This document shows positions 8,883 to 16,965 of a stretch of 64,000 nucleotides of DNA, one piece after another. The position numbers and the translations under genes are program-made. The DNA is taken from positions 186,001-250,000 of the forward strand of contig CASDOP010000001.1 of the NCBI GenBank assembly GCA_949282385.1, read 5' to 3'. The notes beneath the pieces were generated by a model that did no database searches, was not told the origin of the DNA, and saw only the letters and a program-made list of their open reading frames with translations. The number at the start of each line of letters is the position of its first letter. The stretch's first letter is position 1. Origin of the DNA: an uncultured Clostridia bacterium (GTDB lineage: Bacteria; Bacillota; Clostridia; Christensenellales; Borkfalkiaceae).

Positions 8883-9473
8883 TTATAAACTTCTCACAAG
8901 ACCGATTACTTTGCCGAGTATGGAAACATCGTCAAATACAAAATCTTGCATTTCATCATTTTCGGGATGGAGAATAATCTTGCCGTCGCGTCTGAAAAAG
9001 CGCTTTACGGTAGCGCTGTCGTCAACAAGAGCGACAACAATATCGCCGTTTTCGGCGCTTTCTTGTTTTCTGACAACAATTTTATCGCCGTTATACATAC
9101 CGATTTTTATCATTGAATTGCCTTTTACGGTAAGCATGAACATATCGTCGCCATTGAACATGTTGGCAGGCAAAGAAAAATAATCTTCATAATTTTCCTG
9201 CGCAAATATAGGTTCGCCTGCGGCAACAGTACCTATCAAAGGAACTTTAACCGCTTGCTGATTAATTGAAATTGCGCGGCGTTTATTTTCTCCGACTTTG
9301 CTTTTTGAAATAAGTCCTTTTTCCGCAAGCTCATTCATGATATTGAAAGCCGTGGCGGTGGAGGCTATCGAGCAAGCCTTACAAATCTCTCTGACTGTGG
9401 GAGCATATCCGTTTTCAGTAAAATATGACGATATAAATTGATAAACCTGTTCAGTTTTGTCTAGTTTTTTCAT
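8883..9473 (-). CDS. lexA: SOS repressor LexA
   Basis: Transcriptional repressor of the DNA damage response that cleaves itself when RecA filaments form. An N-terminal winged helix-turn-helix (about 1-65; APTVREICKACSIAS is the recognition region) precedes a peptidase S24 domain. The Ala-Gly cleavage site is A85-G86, the catalytic Ser S120 (GNSMI) and the Lys K157 (ATVKRFF). The length of 196 residues is typical. The ribosome binding site AAGGAGAC precedes the ATG. A likely own operator lies in its promoter, so it is probably autoregulated. Confidence 0.97.
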   Translation of the reverse strand: MKKLDKTEQVYQFISSYFTENGYAPTVREICKACSIASTATAFNIMNELAEKGLISKSKVGENKRRAISINQQAVKVPLIGTVAAGEPIFAQENYEDYFSLPANMFNGDDMFMLTVKGNSMIKIGMYNGDKIVVRKQESAENGDIVVALVDDSATVKRFFRRDGKIILHPENDEMQDFVFDDVSILGKVIGLVRSL

Positions 9474-9494
9474 ATTGCAGGTCTCCTTTTTTTA

Positions 9495-9533
9495 AGTATA
9501 ACACATTAAAAACAAAAATGCAAACGATTGTTC
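9495..9533 (-). promoter_or_regulatory. lexA promoter with candidate SOS box
   Basis: On the minus strand, -35 TTGCAT (9518-9523) and extended -10 TGT-TATACT (9495-9500) are 17 bp apart. GAACAATCGTTT (9522-9533) overlaps the -35 and matches the Bacillus-type LexA box GAACN4GTTC with one mismatch. No second box was found in the divergent region. Confidence 0.6.
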
Positions 9534-9547
9534 CAAAAAAATTGTGC

Positions 9548-9576
9548 TTGTCTTTTAATTTATTTTGTTTTATAAT
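9548..9576 (+). promoter_or_regulatory. Promoter of the small Cys-rich protein gene
   Basis: TTGTCT (9548-9553), 17-bp spacer, TATAAT (9571-9576), pointing away from lexA. The candidate SOS box ends 14 bp upstream of this -35, so shared control is possible but not shown. Confidence 0.65.
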
Positions 9577-9610
9577 ATAACATGAAAATAACAAAAGGCA
9601 GGAAATTATA

Positions 9611-9799
9611 ATGAGAAAGAAAGGAGAAGAGTGCGTTCTTTACGACAGAGAATGCATAGAATGCGGAGAATGCGACATTTGCGATCTGGATCCGAATAAA
9701 ATATGCGATAATTGCGGAAAATGCCTGGATATAAGGGATGACGCAATTATAAAGATAGACGCTATAATTACCGATGAAAACGATAAAAATTATAGATAA
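9611..9799 (+). CDS. Small Cys-rich, probably metal-binding protein
   Basis: A 62-residue acidic protein with seven cysteines: C8 and then C15, C18, C21, C24, C32 with C35 and C38 following in CxxC-type pairs (ECGEC, CDNCGKC). This spacing suggests zinc or an iron-sulfur cluster, but the family is unknown to me. It has its own promoter, a GGCAGG ribosome binding site and its own terminator, so it is a real single-gene unit. It is divergent from lexA, with a common intergenic region. No membrane segment or signal peptide. Confidence 0.75.
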   Translation: MRKKGEECVLYDRECIECGECDICDLDPNKICDNCGKCLDIRDDAIIKIDAIITDENDKNYR

Positions 9800-9800
9800 A

Positions 9801-9830
9801 AAAGCCGCCGACATTCTCGTCGGCGGCTTT
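9801..9830. terminator. Bidirectional terminator between the Cys-rich gene and hflX
   Basis: Stem AAAGCCGCCGAC and its complement around a 6-nt loop, with A and T runs on both sides. Confidence 0.9.
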
Positions 9831-9840
9831 AATTTTTAAA

Positions 9841-11055
9841 CTATTTAACGAATTTTTCGACCCTATTAAGATATTTGCAATCGACTTTTCCCTCGACGAG
9901 CAACCCGTCTTCGGCAAATTTACGCGACTTTTCGCTGACTAACGAGCCAAGTTTATAATAATCATTGATTTGGGAATAGGGAATAAGAAGATTTACTTCG
10001 ACAAGTTGCTCTGCAAAACTCTTTAAAATTGCGCTTTTAAGCTCGTCGATACCCTGATTTTTCTTCGCCGAAATGTAAATGCAATCGGAGGGAAGGGCGG
10101 AAGTATCTTCGATGAGGTCGCATTTATTCAATACTTTTAAATAAGGTTTATCAAATCCGAGCGCATTGAGCGTATTCAAAGTCGTATCGAGTTGCATCTG
10201 ATAATCGCCCGAAGCATCGGCGACAAACAGCGCCAAATCGCAATTCAAGGCGCTTTCGAGCGTAGACTTGAAGGCTTCCACGATGTCGTGGGGCAACTGC
10301 TGAATAAAACCTACAGTATCAACAAGAATAAAAGGCACGTTATCTATTGTAAATTTACGAGCAGTAGGGTCGAGCGTGGCAAACAACGCATTCTTTTCAA
10401 GCACGTCAGAACCTGTAAGAAGGTTCATAAGGCTGGATTTGCCCGTATTCGTGTAACCGACAAGCGCAATAATTTTTGCATCGTCCTTTATGCGCCTATC
10501 GTTATGGATTGCTCTGCGCGTTTCGGTTTCGGCAAGTTTTTTTTCGAGATACTTAATTCTCAATCTGATATGACGCCTGTCGGTTTCGAGCTGAGTTTCA
10601 CCGGGACCGCGCGAACCGATACCGCCGCCAAGTCTGGAAAGGGCTGCGCCCTTGCCCTTGAGCCTGGGATAAATATACTTCAGCTGGGCAAGTTCAACCT
10701 GTATTTTACCTTCGGCTGTTACTGCGTTTCTCGCAAAAATATCGAGAATGAGGGTTGTTCTGTCGATAACTTTTCTGTCGTCAAGCGCCGCAGAAATGTT
10801 TAGCGTCTGCGAAGGGGACAGTTCGCCGTTAAAAAGGATAGTAACGCCTTCTATGCCGCTTAAAGTTGCAGCAATTTCGCGAAGTTTGCCCGAGCCGATA
10901 AAAGTAGCGGGGTTAATTTCCTTAATAGTCTGATAGTCTGAACCGCAATAAGCTCCGCCGGCACATTCTATCAAAGAAACAGCTTCGCTGTGCAGAACGC
11001 GCCAGTTATCGTCAAAAATTGGCTGTATAATGAAGATTTTTTCCTGTAAACACAT
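9841..11055 (-). CDS. hflX: GTPase HflX
   Basis: Ribosome-associated GTPase that splits stalled or stressed 70S ribosomes. The N-terminal HflX domain (about 1-190) contains the signature GGGIGSRGPGETQLE (143-157). The G domain has the P-loop GYTNTGKSS (200-208), DTVGFIQQLP (switch II, G3) and NKCD (G4). The length of 404 residues is normal, with a short C-terminal extension. AAAGGATT precedes the ATG. It lies 14 nt after the tyrosine recombinase gene on the same strand, so the two are likely co-transcribed. Confidence 0.96.
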   Translation of the reverse strand: MCLQEKIFIIQPIFDDNWRVLHSEAVSLIECAGGAYCGSDYQTIKEINPATFIGSGKLREIAATLSGIEGVTILFNGELSPSQTLNISAALDDRKVIDRTTLILDIFARNAVTAEGKIQVELAQLKYIYPRLKGKGAALSRLGGGIGSRGPGETQLETDRRHIRLRIKYLEKKLAETETRRAIHNDRRIKDDAKIIALVGYTNTGKSSLMNLLTGSDVLEKNALFATLDPTARKFTIDNVPFILVDTVGFIQQLPHDIVEAFKSTLESALNCDLALFVADASGDYQMQLDTTLNTLNALGFDKPYLKVLNKCDLIEDTSALPSDCIYISAKKNQGIDELKSAILKSFAEQLVEVNLLIPYSQINDYYKLGSLVSEKSRKFAEDGLLVEGKVDCKYLNRVEKFVK

Positions 11056-11069
11056 TAAAATTAATCCTT

Positions 11070-12158
11070 TTAAGAGTTGTCGCCCGAAGATGTATCGTCT
11101 TCGCGGTGAAGTTTGACCTTACCAACGACTGAGCGCCTTGTATCTTCGCTGATTGCGGCATAATGCTTTCGCGTGGTGTTGACGTCTTTATGCCCCAGAA
11201 CGTCCGCCACAACATAAATATCGCCCGTTGCCCTGTAAAGCTGCGTACCGTAAGTGCTGCGCAATTTATGGGGAGATATTTTTTTGAGCGGTGAGATGAT
11301 TTTAGCGTATTTCTGAACGAGATTTTCAACCGCCCTGACGGTAATGCGCTTTTTCTGAGAGGAGAGAAAGAGTGCGTCCTTTGCACCGCAAGGAAGGTCG
11401 CATTCCTGCTTATAATCGCAGTAGCGAAGGAGGGTTTCTGCGACGTCTGCATCAAAATATAAAATGCTTTTTCCGCCGCCTTTTCGCGTTACTATAAAGG
11501 AATTATCGCTGAAATTAATATCTTCGTTATTAAGCCCTACAAGCTCGCTTATACGAATTCCCGTACCCAAAAATAAAGTTATTATGGCACTGTCGCGCGT
11601 TTTGGCGCGTTCATGAAAGGCGCGCTGACGCGCAGTAAGACCGTCGCCGCTTTCCGCAACGCTTATCATGTCGTAAACTTCACGTCCGTCGAGCCTGATA
11701 ATAGGCTTTTCGTGTAGTTTCGGAGTGGCAACTTTAGCTGAATTGTCAACGCTGATAAGTCCGCGATTGAAAAAATACTTGAACATAGCGCGAACGGAAG
11801 AAAGTTTTCTTGCCTTGGCGCGGTCGTTACAAACATGAATTTTGTCGTCGTATTTGTAGCGAGAGAGGTAGGCAATATACATTTCGATGTCATTGCCGGT
11901 AAGAACTTCAAGGTCCTGAAGAGTAAAATCTTTAACGCTTTTATAAGATGTAAAACGCTTTTTTAATAAAAAATCAAAGAAAATCTTTAAATCATGCGCG
12001 TAATTTAACCTCGTCAACGTGGAGGTCTGGCTGTCGATTGCAAGAAAATAATCGCCGCAGAAAGCAGGGAGGTAATTTTCAAGCAAATTATCGATCATAA
12101 CGAGATTGTTATTGTTTCTTTCGGTATAAAAATTTGAAGTTTTAGAATTATCCGCCAT
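11070..12158 (-). CDS. Tyrosine recombinase (XerC/XerD-like)
   Basis: Site-specific DNA recombinase with the complete catalytic set: R202 (GTGIRISEL), the beta-hairpin Lys near K226, H297 and R300 (HKLR), H323 (LGHKDVNTT) and the nucleophile Y333. The N-terminal SAM-like core-binding domain (about 30-140) follows a 25-residue polar extension. At 362 residues it is longer than a classical Xer (about 300). It is chromosomally placed upstream of hflX and has no excisionase, so it looks like a housekeeping Xer-type enzyme rather than a mobile-element integrase, but this is inference. The upstream AT-rich stretch may hold its sites. Confidence 0.9.
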   Translation of the reverse strand: MADNSKTSNFYTERNNNNLVMIDNLLENYLPAFCGDYFLAIDSQTSTLTRLNYAHDLKIFFDFLLKKRFTSYKSVKDFTLQDLEVLTGNDIEMYIAYLSRYKYDDKIHVCNDRAKARKLSSVRAMFKYFFNRGLISVDNSAKVATPKLHEKPIIRLDGREVYDMISVAESGDGLTARQRAFHERAKTRDSAIITLFLGTGIRISELVGLNNEDINFSDNSFIVTRKGGGKSILYFDADVAETLLRYCDYKQECDLPCGAKDALFLSSQKKRITVRAVENLVQKYAKIISPLKKISPHKLRSTYGTQLYRATGDIYVVADVLGHKDVNTTRKHYAAISEDTRRSVVGKVKLHREDDTSSGDNS

Positions 12159-12295
12159 AATAAACCTTAAAATAAAACGCAGCAGAAAAGTAATTTGTTT
12201 TGTTGATTAAAAAGATTAAGAAGAGCAGAAGAAAAAAATACTGAAAATTTATGAAATATTCTAATTTTCAAAGCTGAAGTTTAATCGAAGCGTAG

Positions 12296-12379
12296 TACAT
12301 AAATTTATTCGTAAAACACAGCTTTTACGAATAAATAAGTACTTTTTATATAATAGAGCACTGAAAGGTGTTTTGTCAA
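12296..12379 (-). promoter_or_regulatory. Recombinase promoter and leader stem-loop
   Basis: On the minus strand TTGACA (12374-12379) and TATTAT about 18 bp downstream form a promoter. The leader then contains a perfect 13-bp inverted repeat, TTTATTCGTAAAA at 12304-12316 and its complement at 12323-12335, extended to GTAC ends at 12296 and 12342. The leader is about 190 nt long. No T tract follows, so it is not an evident terminator. Confidence 0.5.
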
Positions 12380-12466
12380 GCGATTAAATGCTTTAAAGTT
12401 CTTTAATTATAAATTAAAAACTTTTATACAAAATCGCCATATCGCCATAAAAAATTTGCAAGCGAC

Positions 12467-12518
12467 ATAAAATCAATTAATTTTAAATCTTTAAAATAAA
12501 ATCAATTAATTTTAAATC
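12467..12518. repeat. 23-bp direct repeat, two copies, 29-bp period
   Basis: Identical 23-bp units at 12467-12489 and 12496-12518 (core AATCAATTAATTTTAAATC), separated by 6 bases. Confidence 0.75.
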
Positions 12519-12793
12519 ATTAAACATGCTGCTTATTTGATTTAACAAAATTATCGCTATTTTATCTTTAAAAAACGATAAGTTTAATTGATCACAGCAC
12601 AAATAATCCATTAAAGAAATCGATATAATTAAGCAAAAATATTTAAAATTTAATGATTATATAGCAAAAAATCATAATTTTTAGCAAATTTTATGTCGCT
12701 ATGCAAAATTCACCTTTAAATTAAACCAATCAAATTTTATCTTTCCTATTCATGCAAATTACTTAAATGAAAAATTTAAAGAAAATTTATTTA

Positions 12794-12811
12794 TTATGTC
12801 AGACATAGTAC
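12794..12811 (+). repeat. Oriented 18-bp motif, copy 3
   Basis: TTATGTCAGACATAGTAC in non-coding sequence. Here the motif is also flanked by a 7-bp inverted repeat, ATTATGT and ACATAAT. Confidence 0.65.
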
Positions 12812-12910
12812 ATAATATTTTATTAATTTTTAAATATAAATCTCAATTTATTTCGATTTTGCATTACTCTTCGCCAGAAATTTTAATATTACTCTGAACA
12901 AATAACTATT

Positions 12911-12945
12911 AAAAAGAGCGCACGCAGTTAGCGTGCGCTCTTTTT
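12911..12945. terminator. Terminator of the glycogen operon
   Basis: AAAAAGAGCGCACGC and its complement around AGTTA, with T runs on both strands. Lies directly after glgP. Confidence 0.93.
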
Positions 12946-12954
12946 AATTTTAAG

Positions 12955-15387
12955 TTACTTTATAAGAGGTTTAAGGTCCCAAATGTTTTCTGCATATTCT
13001 TTAATGCTTCTGTCTGCCGCAAAGTATCCTGCCGCAGCAATATTTCTCAATGAAATCTGGTTCCACTTACGCTTATCTGTTGCATACAGCTTTGAAATCT
13101 CTTTCTGCGTCTTACTGTAAGAGGTGAAATCTGCCATACACATATAAGGGTCGGCTACAGGCGAACCTGTAAGCAGATAATTTGCCATATCTGCAAACGA
13201 CTGACCGTTAAAGCCGATAATAAGAGCTTCGATTATTCTGCGAAGTCTGGGCGATTCATTGTAATACGTGCTTGAGCTGTAACCCGAACGCCAGATGTCG
13301 TCTACTTCGTTAGACTTAAGACCGAAAATAAAGATATTATCATCGCCGACAGCCTGAGCCATTTCTACGTTTGCGCCGTCAAGCGTTCCTATAGTTAGCG
13401 CGCCGTTAATCATGAACTTCATGTTGCCTGTACCGCTTGCTTCTTTACCAGCAAGTGAAATCTGTTCGGAAATTTCCGAAGCCGGCATAAGAATTTCAGA
13501 CATCGTTACATTGTAATCTTCCATGTAAACGACATTAAGCTTTTTGTTTATCTTGCTGTCTTTTCTGATTTCTTCCGCGAGGAAATTGATGAGCTTTATT
13601 ATCTGCTTCGCCATCGAATATCCGGGTGCTGCCTTTGCGCCGAAGATATACGTTTTGGGCTGCATTTCCATATCGGGATTGTCTTTCAGGTCAAGATAAG
13701 TATCAATGATATTGAGCACGTTTAAAAGCTGACGCTTGTATTCGTGCAATCTCTTTGCCTGAGTGTCGAAAAGCGTTTCGGGATCTACCTTAAAGCCCTG
13801 CTTTTTGAAAGCATAATCGGCAAATTGCTTTTTCTTTAATGCTTTAATCTCTTCAAGGCGCTTCAAAACGCTGCTATCGTTTTCAAACTGCTTGAATTTT
13901 GCAAGCTGAGCGCTGTCGTGAATGAAGCCGTCGCCGATGCATTCGGTGAGCAATGCGCTGAGTTCGGGGTTTGCCTGGCAAAGCCATCTTCTGTAAGCGA
14001 TACCGTTTGTGACGTTGGTAAATTTCTGGGGGGTGAAATCATAATAATCTTTGAATATTGATTTCTTGATGATATCGCTGTGCAGTGCGGCAACGCCGTT
14101 GACGCTGTGTCCGCCGTAAACCGAAAGGTTTGCCATCTTGACGCGGCTGTGTTCGATGATCGACATGCGCGAAATCTTCGCCCATTCACCGGGGAATCTG
14201 TTCCACAGCTCTTCGCAAAGCCTTCTGTTAATTTCTTTAATTATGGAATGAATTCTAGGAACTGTCCTCTCGACCAGATCTTCCTGCCACGTTTCAAGCG
14301 CTTCGGCAAGCACAGTGTGGTTTGTATAAGCACACGTTGCCGTTGTTATCGCCCACGCTTCTTCCCATTTGTAATAATATTCATCTACGAGAATTCTCAT
14401 AAGCTCGGGAATTGCCATCGCAGGATGAGTATCGTTGAGATGAATTGCTGCAAGTTTAGGCAAATCGTTGAGGTTGCCGTATCTGTGTCTGTGGTCGCTG
14501 ATTATATTCTGTATTGACGCCGAGCAAAGGAAATACTGCTGTTTAAGTCTTAAAGATTTACCGTTTATATGGTTATCGGCAGGATAAAGAACCTTAGTAA
14601 GCACGTCGGCATCGTTGTCTTCAGCCATTGCCTGATAATAATCGCCCTGCGAGAACAACTTCATGTTGAAGTCCTGAACGGGTTTTGCCTTCCACAGTCT
14701 GAGTACGGATACGGCTTCGCTGTCTTTGCCCGAAATCATCATGTCGTAAGCAACGGCTTCGATTTCCTGACTGCCGACATAGTTAATTTCCATGCCGTTT
14801 TCCGTCCACTTTTCCTCTACTTTTCCGCCGAAACGAACAATATAAGATTTATCCGTTCTCTGAGTAAGCCATGCTTCGCCTCCGGGAAGCCAGACATCGG
14901 GAAGCTCCGTCTGCCATCCGTCGACTATTTTTTGTTTGAAAAGTCCGTATTCGTATCTGAGCGAATAGCCCATTGCGGGGTAATTTCCCGTTGCGAGAGC
15001 GTCCATAAAGCAGGCTGCAAGTCTGCCGAGACCACCATTACCCAAACCTGCGTCAGGTTCAAGCTCGTAAAGCTCTTCCAAAGTAACGCCGTAACCGTCC
15101 TCCAGCACTTTTGCAAACGTTTCTGTCGCACTCAGGTTAAAAAGACTGTTTTTCAGCGAGCGTCCGAGCAGAAACTCCATACATAAGTAGTAGACGCGTT
15201 TAGCGCGCTTAGTTTTAACCTTCTTGGAAAAGACCTGTCTTTTCTGAAGGAGGATATCCCTCACGCTCATCACGACGGATTTATAAATCTGTTCCTTCGT
15301 CGCATCGGCAGGACTTACACCGTAGTATCTTGTAAGTTTTCCCTTTACAAGCTCCTTGACTTCCTTTTCGGTAATAGTGTTTGACAT
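12955..15387 (-). CDS. glgP: Glycogen phosphorylase
   Basis: PLP-dependent GT35 enzyme that releases glucose-1-phosphate from alpha-1,4-glucan ends in the cytoplasm. The 810-residue length is typical. The N-terminal signature YLCMEFLLGRSLKN (about 67-80) and the glycine-rich GLGNGGLGRLAACF are visible; the PLP-binding lysine is in GTGNMKFMINGAL in the C-terminal part, followed by TIGTLDGANVEM. The ribosome binding site is AGGAG. It is the last gene of the glgBCDAP operon, so synthesis and breakdown enzymes are co-transcribed. Confidence 0.97.
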   Translation of the reverse strand: MSNTITEKEVKELVKGKLTRYYGVSPADATKEQIYKSVVMSVRDILLQKRQVFSKKVKTKRAKRVYYLCMEFLLGRSLKNSLFNLSATETFAKVLEDGYGVTLEELYELEPDAGLGNGGLGRLAACFMDALATGNYPAMGYSLRYEYGLFKQKIVDGWQTELPDVWLPGGEAWLTQRTDKSYIVRFGGKVEEKWTENGMEINYVGSQEIEAVAYDMMISGKDSEAVSVLRLWKAKPVQDFNMKLFSQGDYYQAMAEDNDADVLTKVLYPADNHINGKSLRLKQQYFLCSASIQNIISDHRHRYGNLNDLPKLAAIHLNDTHPAMAIPELMRILVDEYYYKWEEAWAITTATCAYTNHTVLAEALETWQEDLVERTVPRIHSIIKEINRRLCEELWNRFPGEWAKISRMSIIEHSRVKMANLSVYGGHSVNGVAALHSDIIKKSIFKDYYDFTPQKFTNVTNGIAYRRWLCQANPELSALLTECIGDGFIHDSAQLAKFKQFENDSSVLKRLEEIKALKKKQFADYAFKKQGFKVDPETLFDTQAKRLHEYKRQLLNVLNIIDTYLDLKDNPDMEMQPKTYIFGAKAAPGYSMAKQIIKLINFLAEEIRKDSKINKKLNVVYMEDYNVTMSEILMPASEISEQISLAGKEASGTGNMKFMINGALTIGTLDGANVEMAQAVGDDNIFIFGLKSNEVDDIWRSGYSSSTYYNESPRLRRIIEALIIGFNGQSFADMANYLLTGSPVADPYMCMADFTSYSKTQKEISKLYATDKRKWNQISLRNIAAAGYFAADRSIKEYAENIWDLKPLIK

Positions 15388-15416
15388 TCTATTCTCCTGT
15401 TTTGAAAAAAGTAAAA

Positions 15417-16946
15417 TTATTTAAGCATATCCTGATACAGAGCTTCGTACTGTTTAGCCGAGTTATTCCAACTGAAATCGGTAGTAATCGCTCTGTACAT
15501 CATTTTTGACCAAACGTCTTTATTTTTATAATCCGCGATAGCTTCTCTTATAACGTAAAGCATGTCGTGAGCATTATAATTAGTGAACGTATAGCCGTTC
15601 TGCTGAGGTTTGATGCTGTCGTAAAGACCGCCCGTTTCCCTTACAATGGGAATGGTTGCGTATCTGCACGCAATCATCTGCGAAAGTCCGCAAGGTTCCG
15701 ATTTTGAAGGCATAAGGAAAATATCCGAGCCGGAATAAATCTTGCGCGACAAATCGTTGTTGAACATAATCTGTGCGCTCATCTTATCGGGATACCTTCT
15801 TGCAAGGTCCTTGAAGAAACCTTCATAATGAGAATCGCCCGTGCCGAGAATGACAACCTGAACGTCGCTCTGCAAAAGTTCTTCGATTACGTTTATAACG
15901 AGGTCAAGCCCCTTGTGCGATACAAGTCTGGAAATCATTGAAATGACAGGCGTATCGGCTTTCTGGGGCAGATTGAGCATTTTCTGAAGCTCACTCTTGC
16001 AGACTGCCTTGTTAGACATATCTTCAGCATTATAATTCGCAAAAATGTGGCTGTCAAGCTCTGCGTTATACCCTTTGTCATCAATTCCGTTCAAAATGCC
16101 AACAAGTTTGAATTCATTTCTCCTTATAATGGGGTCAAGACCGTGCGCAAAATAAGGATCTTTTATCTCCTGGGCATACCTGGGCGATACCGTGGAAAAT
16201 CTTTCGCAGCACTCGATTGCGCCCTTCATGAGGTTGATTGAATTATTATATTCAACGAGATACTGATATTTTCCGTAAATATCGAACAGACTTGAAAGTA
16301 TGTCGAGTGAGTACTGTCCCTGATATTCTATGTTGTGAATGGTGAACAGCGCCCTTATGAACTGATATTCCTGTCTGAAGCAATAATTGGTCTTGAGGTA
16401 AATAGCAGCCAGCGCAGCCTGCCAGTCGTGGCAATGCATAACTTCCGGATAGAAATTAAGGAAAGGCATAATTTCAAGCACTGCGCGCGAGAAGAAAGCA
16501 AATCTTTCGCCGTCGTCGAAATAGCCGTAACATCCCGGACGCTTGAAATAGAATTCGTTGTCGAGGAAATAGAAAATTACGCCGTCTTTTTCGTAAGAGA
16601 AAATACCGCAGTACTGATTTCTCCATGCAAGGTGAACGTAAATATTTCCGAGATACTTGAATTTGTCCCTGTATTCCTTTTTAATATCAGAATAAAGCGG
16701 AATTACAACTCTTACGTCGTAATTGCCTGTGGAAGCGAGCGCTTTGGAAAGCGAACCTATAACTTCCGCAAGTCCGCCTGTAACAATAAAAGGCGTACAT
16801 TCCGAAGCGACAAACATTATTTTGCGCTTTGCGGGAACTATCGCAACTTCCTTTTGTTCTGCAGTTTTTGTTTTTCTTGCTGCCGCAGCTTTGGTTGCGG
16901 CAGCTTTTGAAGCGGCTGATTTGCTAGTTGTTTTGCTTGTAGCCAT
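15417..16946 (-). CDS. glgA: Glycogen synthase (GT5) with a Lys/Ala-rich N-terminal tail
   Basis: Transfers glucose from ADP-glucose to the growing alpha-1,4-glucan. The GT-B fold starts at about residue 42 (KIMFVASECTPF). The usual KTGGL nucleotide-sugar motif reads VTGGL, with V55 in place of Lys; I recall Ala at this place in other clostridial enzymes, so activity is still likely. The C-terminal GT5 motif SEPCGLSQMIACRYATIP is intact. Residues 1-41 are an unusual low-complexity tail almost entirely Ala, Lys, Ser and Thr. The ribosome binding site is AAAGGGGG. Gaps to the neighbours are 29 and 19 nt. Confidence 0.95.
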   Translation of the reverse strand: MATSKTTSKSAASKAAATKAAAARKTKTAEQKEVAIVPAKRKIMFVASECTPFIVTGGLAEVIGSLSKALASTGNYDVRVVIPLYSDIKKEYRDKFKYLGNIYVHLAWRNQYCGIFSYEKDGVIFYFLDNEFYFKRPGCYGYFDDGERFAFFSRAVLEIMPFLNFYPEVMHCHDWQAALAAIYLKTNYCFRQEYQFIRALFTIHNIEYQGQYSLDILSSLFDIYGKYQYLVEYNNSINLMKGAIECCERFSTVSPRYAQEIKDPYFAHGLDPIIRRNEFKLVGILNGIDDKGYNAELDSHIFANYNAEDMSNKAVCKSELQKMLNLPQKADTPVISMISRLVSHKGLDLVINVIEELLQSDVQVVILGTGDSHYEGFFKDLARRYPDKMSAQIMFNNDLSRKIYSGSDIFLMPSKSEPCGLSQMIACRYATIPIVRETGGLYDSIKPQQNGYTFTNYNAHDMLYVIREAIADYKNKDVWSKMMYRAITTDFSWNNSAKQYEALYQDMLK

Positions 16947-16965
16947 ATTTTCCCCCTTTGTCGTA

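Larger units (their letters stand above)
12159..12954. other. AT-rich non-coding stretch with several repeats
   Basis: About 800 bases without a credible gene on either strand. It contains the recombinase promoter, a long inverted repeat (12296-12342), a 23-bp tandem-spaced direct repeat, a pair of inverted copies of GCGACATAAAAT about 230 bp apart (12462-12473 and 12682-12696), motif copy 3 and the glgP terminator. The composition is far more AT-rich than the flanks. A related but weaker motif (CGTAGTAC) is at 12291-12298. Confidence 0.7.

Noticed and set aside
11070..12158. Phage or ICE integrase gene
   Set aside because: No neighbouring phage, relaxase or excisionase genes, no att duplication at this place, and co-transcription with hflX; a chromosomal Xer-type enzyme fits better.
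12794..12811. dif site for Xer recombination (TTATGT resembles the XerD half-site)
   Set aside because: The motif occurs at least five times in the window and lacks the matching XerC half-site; dif is a single site per chromosome.
14569..15186. Long open frames on the plus strand opposite the glycogen genes (also 18072-19259, 35650-36762)
   Set aside because: They are antisense shadows of highly conserved genes, without ribosome binding sites or recognisable protein sequence.
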